20,482 nucleotides of DNA from Chloroflexota bacterium (GTDB taxonomy: Bacteria > Chloroflexota > Anaerolineae > Caldilineales > Caldilineaceae). The stretch's first letter is position 1. Every line of letters starts with the position of its first letter. The notes beneath the pieces are model-generated. The model worked only from the letters and a program-made list of their open reading frames with translations. It made no database searches and had not been told where the DNA came from. A program made the translations under genes and the position numbers. The DNA lies in NCBI GenBank assembly GCA_003577005.1, contig QEUW01000091.1, positions 1-20,482 of the forward strand, written 5' to 3'. Of the stretch, positions 13,556 through 20,482 are shown in pieces.

Positions 13556-14953
13556 ATGAAAATCAGGGATAAAGGCAAATTTCTTCAGCATACGATCAGC
13601 CTGCTCTTTCTGGTTCTATTAGGTGCCTGGGGTGTGATCAGCATGGTACAACAGGGTGGACGGGCACTAGGTGCGCCCGTCCAGCGCTCAGCCCCCGCCG
13701 CGGCGTTGCAGGCTACGAGCGAAGGGGTGACAGTTCCACCCTTTCTCACCTACCAGGGCCTGTTGCGCGACCCAGAAGGCAACCTCCAGAACGGACTGCA
13801 CAAGATCACCTTTCGCATCTATGACCGGCTCTCGGCGCCGCTCAACGACGCCGTCTGGGTCGAGGAACACGCCCAGGTGATGGTGCGCAACGGCTTTTTC
13901 AGCGTCCTATTGGGGCAGAGCGAACCCGTGTCCCCTGCGCTCTTTGCCGGCCCCGACACCTTTATCGGTGTGACGGTTGACCCCTTCGCCGAGAGCGTAC
14001 CCCGCCAACGCTTTGCCAGTATGCCCTATGCCATGTATGCCGACTACGCCTCGGCCCTCAAAGCACCCGATGGCAAGCCGGGCAGCGCGGTCTATGTCGA
14101 TGCCGCCGGTGCGGTGGGTGTGGGGACGACCGGCCCGCAAGCGCAGTTGCATATCAGCGGCACGGCGGGCATCTCCCCCACCGTGCAGGTCAACGCCGGG
14201 GATCAACAGGTACGCATCGATGAGAACGGCCTGACCTTCGACGGCAACTTGCGGCTCAACAGCATCAGCCCAGTCGATCTCTTTCTGGCGGGCGGTGGTG
14301 GGCGCGTTGGTATTGGCGTCCGCGAGCCGCTAGCCACGCTCCAAATTGTCGAACCGTCGGGCCAAACCGCCTTGCAGATGGATATCGCCGGGCCGGGCAA
14401 CGGGGCCATGGTGAATGTCTCTCCCACCAACATGACCTTTAGCGGTTTATGGGCGGTGACCACCGGTGCAGAGGAAAAGACGGCCATCCGGGCAACTTCG
14501 TCGGGCAATATCGGCATCGGCACAACCGTTCCCCAACAAAGGCTGGATGTCGCCGGTGGCGCCCAGGTCGATGCACTCGACGTGGGCAATGGGCTGCGTC
14601 ACACCCATGGCCCGTTTTTTATCCAACGCCCGGTGGAAATCTATCGTTTCACCAACTTGACCGACAACTACGATGACGCACCGCTGCCCCTCACCGTTAC
14701 CCCTGATCGGTATGAGTGTATAGTAATGGGCTGGGCGGCCAAATACGACACCGACGACATCGACACCGAAATCGTGGCGGTCTGGACCTATATCAAGAAC
14801 AACCGATGGTATGTACGGGCTCAGTTTCCAAGTCATCTTGTTGTACCGCCAGCTGGCGGTCTTGAAAGGCCGGCGGTCGACGTGGTCTGTTTTAACAACC
14901 GGTTCGGCGAGTTTAGCGATCCACCGAGCCGTAGCTTTGAAGGGGCAAGATAG
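13556..14953 (+). CDS. Exported fibre-like protein with G-I-G repeats (first of two tandem paralogues)
   Basis: The 465-residue protein has a signal peptide or anchor (hydrophobic 14-30; the hydrophobic part is followed by 'GAPVQRSAPAA'). The N-terminal domain (about 56-165) reads 'VPPFLTYQGLLRDPEGN', 'ITFRIYDRLSAPLNDAVWVEE' (split at 84-104), 'NGFFSVLLG' and 'PRQRFASMPYAMYA'; this arrangement is common in secreted proteins of Chloroflexota and Bacteroidota. Then come 'GAVGVGTTGPQAQLHISG' (185-202), 'RVGIGVREPLATLQI' (250-264) and 'GNIGIGTTVPQQRLDVAG' (317-334), repeats like those in tail-fibre-type proteins. The C-terminal domain (about 360-450) contains C388 and C445 and a 'VWTYIKNNRWYVRAQF' core. 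The function is unknown; a surface or extracellular fibre is likely. The next gene is a clear paralogue with 110 bp between. Confidence 0.8.
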   Translation: MKIRDKGKFLQHTISLLFLVLLGAWGVISMVQQGGRALGAPVQRSAPAAALQATSEGVTVPPFLTYQGLLRDPEGNLQNGLHKITFRIYDRLSAPLNDAVWVEEHAQVMVRNGFFSVLLGQSEPVSPALFAGPDTFIGVTVDPFAESVPRQRFASMPYAMYADYASALKAPDGKPGSAVYVDAAGAVGVGTTGPQAQLHISGTAGISPTVQVNAGDQQVRIDENGLTFDGNLRLNSISPVDLFLAGGGGRVGIGVREPLATLQIVEPSGQTALQMDIAGPGNGAMVNVSPTNMTFSGLWAVTTGAEEKTAIRATSSGNIGIGTTVPQQRLDVAGGAQVDALDVGNGLRHTHGPFFIQRPVEIYRFTNLTDNYDDAPLPLTVTPDRYECIVMGWAAKYDTDDIDTEIVAVWTYIKNNRWYVRAQFPSHLVVPPAGGLERPAVDVVCFNNRFGEFSDPPSRSFEGAR

Positions 14954-15063
14954 GTGTAGGGGCTAATCGTTGTTGCAGAGTCACCGCCCACCCTCCCAAC
15001 ACCGGATCCGAGTTTCTTCCTGACACAACAGTTTCTTAGCAACGATGAAAGGACCTTTAAGTC

Positions 15064-16404
15064 ATGTTGGCAAATCTGAAATCGATAACACAAAAAGTAA
15101 GCATCGCCCTGCTTGGCTTGTTGGCGCTCTATGGCATTGTCAGCCTCTTTACCAATGCAGACCATGCCTTCGCCGCCCCTTGGAACAGTAGACAGGCTGC
15201 CCCGGCCTTGCAACCCAGTATCGAGGGGGTTACGGTGCCGCCCTTTCTAAACTTTCAAGGTTCGTTGCGCGACCCGGCGGGCAATCTCCTGAGTGGACAA
15301 CACGGGCTTGTTTTTCGCATCTACAATCGCGCCGATGCGCCGCAAGGTGAAGCATTGTGGAGTGAGGAACATGCAGGCGTAACCGTGCGCGATGGTTTTT
15401 TCAATGTGCTTCTGGGTGACAAGACGCCGCTACCGCCGGCCTTCTTTGCCGGCCCCGATCTCTTTATCGGCGTCACGGTGGATGCCTTCGAGGAGATGAC
15501 CCCGCGCCAGCGTTTTGCCAGTGCGCCGTATGCAATGTATGCCGACCACGCCTCCTCCTTGACCGCCCGAGACGGCAAGCCAGGCAGCGCCGTTTACGTG
15601 GACACTGCCGGACGGGTGGGGGTAGGCACCGAGGCGCCCGTCGCCGGGCTACACATCAGCGGCACGACTGCCCTCTCGCCTACCATGCAGGTCAACGCCG
15701 GCGACCAGCAGATGGTGGTCGATACCAATGGCATTGCACTAGACGGCAATCTCCAGTTCAACAGCGTGATCACCGGGGCCATCTCGCTGGCTGCGGGTGG
15801 CGGCAACGTGGGCATTGGGGTCAGCGATCCACAGGCTAAAGTCCATGTGGTGCAAAGTGAGGCATCCGCACCAGGATTGACCGTAAGCCAGGCCCCGAAC
15901 GCCGCTGGCAACAGCGTTAACATCTATGCCGACCGCATCCATGCCACGGGCGACTTCGGCATCACGTCTGGGAATTCTGGCAACGGCTTGTTTGTAAATG
16001 GGGGCCGGGTGGGCGTCGGGACACGCTTTCCGAACGCGGCACTTCAGGTGGTGGGCGGCGCCACTGTCGACAATCTGGTGGTAAGCGCAAAGTTGACTGC
16101 GGGCGGGAAGCCGCCGGTTCTGATCAAACGCTTCACCGCCGTGGGCAATGATGCCAATTTTGCTGCGGGCGTTAGTGCTGTGGACTACAACTGTGTTGCC
16201 GCCGGTTGGACCGCCCGCTACGACATCCAGGAAAGCGGTCGAGGCCTAAACGCAGTCTGGACTTATGTGTCCGGTCTTGATTGGTTCGTTCGGGTTCAAT
16301 TCAATAGCCACAACAACCATGAAAATCCGGCGGTGGATGTGGTCTGTTTTAGCAATGTCATCTCCTTTATGGCAGGGCCGAAAGACTTTCGCGAACCGAA
16401 TTAA
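15064..16404 (+). CDS. Exported fibre-like protein with G-I-G repeats (second tandem paralogue)
   Basis: The 446-residue protein repeats the plan of the preceding gene. The signal peptide (about 1-37) ends near A-F-A-A. The N-terminal domain has 'VPPFLNFQGSLRDPAGN' (58-74), 'WSEEHAGVTVRDGFFNVLLG' (99-118) and 'TPRQRFASAPYAMYADHASS' (146-165). G-I-G-type repeats are 'RVGVGTEAPVAGLHISG' (184-200), 'NVGIGVSDPQAKVHV' (248-262) and 'RVGVGTRFPNAALQVVGG' (315-332). The C-terminal domain (about 353-432) has Y375-N-C377, 'GWTARYD', 'AVWTYVSGLDWFVRVQF' and 'PAVDVVCF' with C428. Identity to the neighbour is highest at the N-terminal domain and at the C-terminal core, lower in the middle, as expected of an old duplication with changing repeats. 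The start ATG 15064 has AAAGGA 10 nt upstream. No enzymatic motif is seen. Confidence 0.8.
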   Translation: MLANLKSITQKVSIALLGLLALYGIVSLFTNADHAFAAPWNSRQAAPALQPSIEGVTVPPFLNFQGSLRDPAGNLLSGQHGLVFRIYNRADAPQGEALWSEEHAGVTVRDGFFNVLLGDKTPLPPAFFAGPDLFIGVTVDAFEEMTPRQRFASAPYAMYADHASSLTARDGKPGSAVYVDTAGRVGVGTEAPVAGLHISGTTALSPTMQVNAGDQQMVVDTNGIALDGNLQFNSVITGAISLAAGGGNVGIGVSDPQAKVHVVQSEASAPGLTVSQAPNAAGNSVNIYADRIHATGDFGITSGNSGNGLFVNGGRVGVGTRFPNAALQVVGGATVDNLVVSAKLTAGGKPPVLIKRFTAVGNDANFAAGVSAVDYNCVAAGWTARYDIQESGRGLNAVWTYVSGLDWFVRVQFNSHNNHENPAVDVVCFSNVISFMAGPKDFREPN

Positions 16405-16442
16405 CCGGCAGACGAGTTGACCCACGTCCGCAGATAAGAGAC

Positions 16443-16512
16443 TATCTCAAAATCGGTTGTGGCTCTGGCAGGCTTGTGAGCAGAACAGGTGTGACACAGA
16501 GATTTTGAGATA
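16443..16512. repeat. 12-bp inverted repeat with 46-nt spacer
   Basis: TATCTCAAAATC (16443-16454) and GATTTTGAGATA (16501-16512) are exact reverse complements; further imperfect pairing extends outward (AGAGAC against ATTTCT). The spacing is that of a very short inverted-repeat element or the remains of an insertion sequence end, or a long-loop hairpin between genes. It lies 39 bp after the second fibre-like gene. No target-site duplication is obvious. Confidence 0.45.
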
Positions 16513-16528
16513 ATTTCTAAGTGGTCAC

Positions 16529-16561
16529 CGAGTGCCTAGCGCCTGCGCCGGTAGGCACTCG
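16529..16561 (+). terminator. 10-bp hairpin between fibre-like and large exported gene
   Basis: CGAGTGCCTA (16529-16538) pairs with TAGGCACTCG (16552-16561) around a 13-nt GC-rich loop. No T-tract follows, so termination is doubtful. It may instead be a structured leader for the gene starting at 16649. Confidence 0.35.
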
Positions 16562-16633
16562 CAATCGACCGGGCCAGCAGAAGTCAAAAACCCGCTTCAT
16601 GGAGTTGGCGCTACAAGGCCGTTTGAGGTTCCA

Positions 16634-16641
16634 AAGGAAAG
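16634..16641 (+). promoter_or_regulatory. Ribosome binding site (AAGGAAAG) deciding the start at 16649
   Basis: AAGGAAAG ends 7 nt before ATG 16649. The frame is open back to 16532, but that part overlaps the hairpin, has no ribosome site and would place 39 non-hydrophobic residues before the signal peptide. Confidence 0.6.
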
Positions 16642-16648
16642 ATTTGTT

Positions 16649-19600
16649 ATGCGACCATTTGAACATCCATTTGAACATTCATTTGCATATAAAGGGGCAG
16701 GCCAATCAAGGGCTGTTCCTGCTCTCTACGTCGCTGTCATCATCCTGGTTTTGCTGGGTCTGGTGCTGCCGGCGGCGGCACAGGCCAAGGCGCTGGGACA
16801 GCCGCCCGCAACGAGCAACACCGATATGACCAGCAGCGGTGCGGAGATGTCGGCGCTTGGCTTTAGCGCGGTGGGCGAGTTTGTCGCCACCAACAGCGTC
16901 AACCTGGCCCCAGCGGGCCGGTCTGAGGGTCTGCTGGCCCGCCAGGACTATCAGAATCTGCACGACCAGGCGCGTCTGTTGCTGGGCATCGGCCAGGGTT
17001 TTCGCCTCGTCGATCTGCAACTGCCGCCCTCGTGTACCGGAGCGACCATCGGCGACTGCCAGAAAAACTATGCCGACTTCAACAACGGGCGCATCTTCTA
17101 CCGTTTCTGTGCTGATTTTGCGCAGCTCGACGTCAACGGGCGCTGCCGTCGCTTTGACGACCTCTCGCCGGCCGAGCAAAAGGAACGTATCCCCGACCTC
17201 TCGCCGCAACTGCCGCTGGAAGGGGAAAAGGACATCCGCAACAAGCTGATCCTGGCGCGCGAGATCTATGGTTTCCTGTCGCTGGCCGAACCGGCCGGGG
17301 TCACCATTGAGGTTGACGGCCAGCCGCGCCCGGTGCGTGAACTGGGGCGCAGCGGGGTCTTGACCGCCACGCGTGAGCTGGCCACCATCCACATGATCTT
17401 TGGCAACGAGTTTATGGTCGATGCGCTGGATTATCGCTTTGCCAGCGGCGACCCGCGCGCCGACCAGATCATTGCCGAGGAGATCCGCCAATTGGAGGCG
17501 GCGCTGGAGCAGTACAACCTGGCGGTGGATGTGCTCGCCCACGCCTTCAACGCCGACTTTGGGGGGCCAGGCGGGGTGCAAATCGGGGATTTCTTTGGCA
17601 AGCGAGAATTTGAGTTGTTTGGGCTGGTCAGCGAGCGCATGGTGGCCGCCATCGGCGAGATAGCCGACCGCTTCCGCCAGCAAGGCCAGGATCAGAAGGC
17701 GCTCGACCTCTATGCCAAGGCCTTTGCCAGCCAGTATGTACAGGTCATGGCCCTGGCCACCAGCGCGGCCGAGCAGGATCAGAACCTGGCCGAAAATGGC
17801 GGCTGGGAGATCCTCACCAATATGGGCAAGCTGCGCGGGCGCGCCCAAGCCATCCACGACGGCGTCAACCCGTTTGGCTTTGTGGACGAGTATGTGCCGC
17901 TCCAGACCTACGCCGAGTTGCGCAACCTGACCCGCAACGATTTTCTGCGCGACAGCACTGAGGACGAAGACCGCGCCGCCAATGCCCAGCGCGAGTTCGA
18001 CCAAAACCGCACTGCGCTCAATCGCGAGTTGCAAAATCTGAATCTGACCTACAACAGCCAGCTTTTGGAACTCTGCGGCGCCACCACGGACAACTTCCAG
18101 ACCTGCGACGCCACCGGTGGTCTCATGCGGCAGAATTTCCACAACCTCGATGCGGCCTCACTGCGTATCTTGCAGGTGAAAAAGCGCATCACCAACCTCG
18201 GCGAACAGATGCGCATCGAGCAAGAGCGCAACGCCAAGACAGTCGAACTCACCCTGGCCAACGGTGAAAAGATGGCTCTGCTCGAATACGAAAAGGGGGT
18301 CATCGGCGCCTATCGCACCACCGAAGCCTATGTCGAGTCGACGAGTGACGAGACCTATTTTGGCAACGAATTGCGCACCACAGCCAGTTTCAAAATCGGT
18401 TTCCCCGAGTTTGGCGGCGGCTTTGAAACCTCGCTCTCTGCTGCCGTGGGCTACCGCCATTCATCCGGGAAAGTCTCGTCGATCACCACCGTCTGGGACC
18501 CGGCCTCCGAGAAGTTGGGTGCGATCAGCAGCGTACAGGCCTTGCAAAACGCCGTTCTGCAGGCCGATATCAACAACGCTAACAGCGAGGCCACCATCCG
18601 CAATCTCCTGTTGCAACAGTCCGAACTGTTGATCGAACTGGACATTGCCTTCCGCGAGTGGAACCGGCTGGTGGACGAGCATCGACAGCTCAAAGAGCGT
18701 TACCAGAACCTGCTCAACCTGCGCGCCCAGGCCCAGGCCGATGTGGCGAGCAGTTACTTCAGCAACCCGGCCTTCCGCCTGCTGCGCGACCACACCACGG
18801 TGGAAGCCGCCCGCAGCCACGGGCTGGCCGCCCAGTTTGCCTACCTGACGGCCAAGGCGCTGGAATCCGAATTCTTGGTCCGCTTTCCCAGTCTGAACAA
18901 TATCTTCAAAGCGCGTACAGCCGACGACATCGACAACTTCTTGAATGAGCTGGAGGCGTTTCGCATCGCCATTGGTTCGCCGGGCGAACTCAACCGCTTC
19001 CCTTATCGCATCTCGCTGGCCAAGGACCTGTTGGGTCTCTCCGACGAGAACCTGGACCCCACGGGCGCGCTCTCGCCTAGCCAACGGTCGCAGTTGCGGC
19101 TGGAAGGGTTTCAACGCATCATCCAGCAAAACGCAATCACCGACACGACTAGTGGCCAGGTGATCGCCATCGAACTGCCCTTCACCACTTCGCTGCTCGA
19201 CCGGCGTCTCTTCACACCCAACATCTGGAACAACCGCATCGCGGGTGTGGGTCTGCCCCCGGAGGTGCCGGGCACGCAAGGGATCGCCGTCAACCTGCTG
19301 ACGCGCCAGTTTGGCGACATCGGCACCCCCGAAATCCAGTTGACCCAGGGCGGCCATGCCACGTTCCGCACCTCCCAGGGCTTGTTCGTCGAATACGTGC
19401 CCGAAAATGCCAAGCTCTCCGGCTACCCGGTGCCGACCGGTTTTGAGAGCAAAACCAAGACGGCCACCATTCTGAGCAGCGTCAACGGCAATGGGCGGGG
19501 CACGCCCAGCAGCGCGCTCTTCAACCGCAGTGTGGCGGCATCAAATTGGGTGTTACGCATCGATCTGCGTTCACCTCTCAACAGCAAGCTGGACATTGCG

Positions 19601-19714
19601 CAGTTGGAGGATATTGAAATCAACATGGACACCACCGGTATCGCCCTGGCCAACAATGTGCAGGCTGCACAGGTGGATGCGGCGAATCTACAGGCGGCAT
19701 TTGATGGGGAGTAG
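16649..19714 (+). CDS. Large exported helical protein with a C-terminus resembling Tc-toxin A subunits
   Basis: The 1021-residue protein starts with an odd repeated N-region (PFEHPFEHSF, residues 3-12), then a signal peptide hydrophobic core (26-40) ending at A-Q-A (about 46). Residues 50-430 are mostly helical, with a Cys-containing loop (CTGATIGDCQ). Long helices with coiled-coil character occupy about 440-470, 497-550 and 622-703 (for example 'LLIELDIAFREWNRLVDEHR'). Between them is a Gly/Ser-rich stretch (578-605, 'FGGGFETSLSAAVGYRHSSG'). The last 200 residues are beta-rich: 'NNRIAGVGLPPEVPG', 'GIAVNLLTRQFG' and 'NWVLRIDLRSPL...LEDIEIN'. The order of helical hairpins, Gly-rich stretch, helix with 'REW', 'ISLAKDLLGL' and final beta domain recalls the C-terminal third of TcA toxin proteins (inference from memory). 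If real, it is a shortened, exported relative. No TcB/TcC partner is visible. Otherwise it is an unrecognised secreted protein. Confidence 0.7.
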   Translation: MRPFEHPFEHSFAYKGAGQSRAVPALYVAVIILVLLGLVLPAAAQAKALGQPPATSNTDMTSSGAEMSALGFSAVGEFVATNSVNLAPAGRSEGLLARQDYQNLHDQARLLLGIGQGFRLVDLQLPPSCTGATIGDCQKNYADFNNGRIFYRFCADFAQLDVNGRCRRFDDLSPAEQKERIPDLSPQLPLEGEKDIRNKLILAREIYGFLSLAEPAGVTIEVDGQPRPVRELGRSGVLTATRELATIHMIFGNEFMVDALDYRFASGDPRADQIIAEEIRQLEAALEQYNLAVDVLAHAFNADFGGPGGVQIGDFFGKREFELFGLVSERMVAAIGEIADRFRQQGQDQKALDLYAKAFASQYVQVMALATSAAEQDQNLAENGGWEILTNMGKLRGRAQAIHDGVNPFGFVDEYVPLQTYAELRNLTRNDFLRDSTEDEDRAANAQREFDQNRTALNRELQNLNLTYNSQLLELCGATTDNFQTCDATGGLMRQNFHNLDAASLRILQVKKRITNLGEQMRIEQERNAKTVELTLANGEKMALLEYEKGVIGAYRTTEAYVESTSDETYFGNELRTTASFKIGFPEFGGGFETSLSAAVGYRHSSGKVSSITTVWDPASEKLGAISSVQALQNAVLQADINNANSEATIRNLLLQQSELLIELDIAFREWNRLVDEHRQLKERYQNLLNLRAQAQADVASSYFSNPAFRLLRDHTTVEAARSHGLAAQFAYLTAKALESEFLVRFPSLNNIFKARTADDIDNFLNELEAFRIAIGSPGELNRFPYRISLAKDLLGLSDENLDPTGALSPSQRSQLRLEGFQRIIQQNAITDTTSGQVIAIELPFTTSLLDRRLFTPNIWNNRIAGVGLPPEVPGTQGIAVNLLTRQFGDIGTPEIQLTQGGHATFRTSQGLFVEYVPENAKLSGYPVPTGFESKTKTATILSSVNGNGRGTPSSALFNRSVAASNWVLRIDLRSPLNSKLDIAQLEDIEINMDTTGIALANNVQAAQVDAANLQAAFDGE

Positions 19715-19847
19715 CCGAGTGATCATCTTCACCGGCCAGGGCGTGGCGTGCTTCTAGTTGGGCCATCCGGGCAGCCAACGCTGCCATCTGGCTTGCGGTG
19801 GTAGCCCGTTCGGTGGCCGGTGAGAGGGCGAAAGAAAGAGAAAATCT

Positions 19848-20482
19848 ATGAACATAAAACAGCGCCGAATCCATCCTTTATCTATCGTTGGCCTCCTGGC
19901 AGCGATTACTCTGTTGGCCGCAACGCTGCTCGATGGGCGGATGGTCACGGCAGGACCGGCGGCACAACTGGCAGCCGGCGCCGAACCACTCGTCGTCACC
20001 GGCTCGTACGCCGGCAGCGTCACGGTTAGCGAGCCGGCCCCTCTGGGTGCGCTCGATCTGGCTTTGAGTGTGTCCGATACAGGTGGCGCGCTCAGCGGCC
20101 AGGTCAACGCCGCCAGAACCCAAGTCTTTCTGGGTGGCCCTACCTTCACCGGCAGCGTCACGGCCAGCCAGGGCATCACGCCCACCTTTCGCATCGATTC
20201 GGCGGTCTTTGCCGGCGTCGTTTCGGGGCGGTCGGTGCAGCGCCAGTTTACGCTGGTTGGCGAGGTCTTGAATGGCGCCAACATACTGCGCGGCCAGTAC
20301 ACCGAGACGATCACCGGCTTTACGCCGCACCCGCTGCTGGTGACGGGCAAGTTTCTGCTTGTGCGCCCGAATGGTTCGCGGGCGCTGCCTCCGGACGGCC
20401 CCAACACGCCAACGGCGACGGCCACCGCGACCGCGACCACCAATCCAGTGACCCCAGCCACGGCGACGGCCACCGCGACCGC
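19848..20482 (+). CDS. Exported beta-rich protein with Thr/Ala/Pro linker, 3' end outside window
   Basis: An open frame from ATG 19848 runs 211 codons without a stop to the window end. The start 'MNIKQRRIHPLSIVGLLAAI' continues with 'TLLAATLLDG', a typical signal peptide (positively charged N-region, hydrophobic 13-27). The mature part (about 45-180) is rich in Val, Thr, Gly and Ser and looks like a beta-sandwich: 'VVTGSYAGSVTVSEPAP', 'FLGGPTFTGSVTASQG' and 'LRGQYTETITGF'. The frame then enters 'NTPTATATATATTNPVTP', a low-complexity linker typical of Chloroflexota surface proteins, which implies that at least one more domain follows. A weak GAGA site lies 7 nt before the ATG. It follows the large exported gene after 133 bp and probably belongs to the same exported set. 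Function unknown. Confidence 0.75.
   Translation, partial: MNIKQRRIHPLSIVGLLAAITLLAATLLDGRMVTAGPAAQLAAGAEPLVVTGSYAGSVTVSEPAPLGALDLALSVSDTGGALSGQVNAARTQVFLGGPTFTGSVTASQGITPTFRIDSAVFAGVVSGRSVQRQFTLVGEVLNGANILRGQYTETITGFTPHPLLVTGKFLLVRPNGSRALPPDGPNTPTATATATATTNPVTPATATATAT
20412..20482 (+). repeat. 23-bp direct repeat encoding the Thr/Ala linker
   Basis: The 23 bases from 20412 to 20434 recur exactly at 20460-20482, 48 bp apart and thus in frame. Both encode Thr/Ala (ACG GCG ACG GCC ACC GCG). The array may continue past the window, so its length is unknown. Confidence 0.75.

Noticed and set aside
16706..18142. 478-codon minus-strand open frame opposite the large exported gene
   Set aside because: The plus-strand frame has a signal peptide, ribosome site and continuous structure; the opposite frame is low-complexity and begins and ends without signals.
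18461..19357. 298-codon minus-strand open frame
   Set aside because: Shadow of the same plus-strand gene; no ribosome site or family motif.

Overview
The window looks like a chromosomal segment from a GC-rich bacterium, most likely Chloroflexota (Anaerolineae/Caldilineae-type). This is an inference from protein style: a long-tailed class A penicillin-binding protein, a secreted beta-propeller, secreted proteins with G-I-G-T repeats, and a Thr/Ala/Pro-rich linker of the TPTATAT type. No rRNA or other phylogenetic marker is present. Apart from one tRNA gene, everything supported here is protein-coding or short regulatory sequence. I saw no complete insertion sequence, prophage or CRISPR array.

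Layout. (1) 1-3885, plus strand: the 3' part of a bifunctional penicillin-binding protein, a membrane protein with a bacterial PH-like domain, and a family 2 glycosyltransferase of the dolichyl/polyprenyl-phosphate sugar synthase type; all concern the cell envelope. (2) A perfect 49-bp palindrome and a second hairpin lie at 3930-4024, where the glycosyltransferase meets a convergent, minus-strand, membrane-anchored beta-propeller gene (4031-5257). (3) 5571-9857, plus strand: a set that reads as extracytoplasmic copper handling. It comprises two SCO-like thioredoxin-fold proteins (the first without the usual copper-binding His), a YtkA/FixH-like lipoprotein, a membrane-anchored protein predicted to begin with His after signal cleavage, and a polytopic 4Fe-4S protein of the CcoG/NapH/NosR kind. 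No oxidase or copper ATPase is in the window. (4) 9881-12936, minus strand: a fur-family regulator followed by an ECF-type cobalt/nickel importer (CbiM with a fused PDGLE/CbiN-like part, CbiQ, CbiO). (5) 13149-13367: a tRNA-Glu(CTC) with its own promoter and two consecutive hairpins with T-rich tails.

(6) 13456-20482, plus strand: an exported-protein region. Four tandem 11-bp repeats precede two tandem paralogues with G-I-G repeats and a shared Cys-containing C-terminal domain. Next comes a 1021-residue exported protein whose helical centre and beta-rich C-terminus resemble, in my reading, the C-terminal part of Tc-toxin A subunits. Last is an exported protein cut by the window end. Region 6 is the most likely place for something undescribed. 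Regions 3 and 4 together suggest control of transition-metal supply at the cell surface. All family assignments were made by reading motifs; no search was run.
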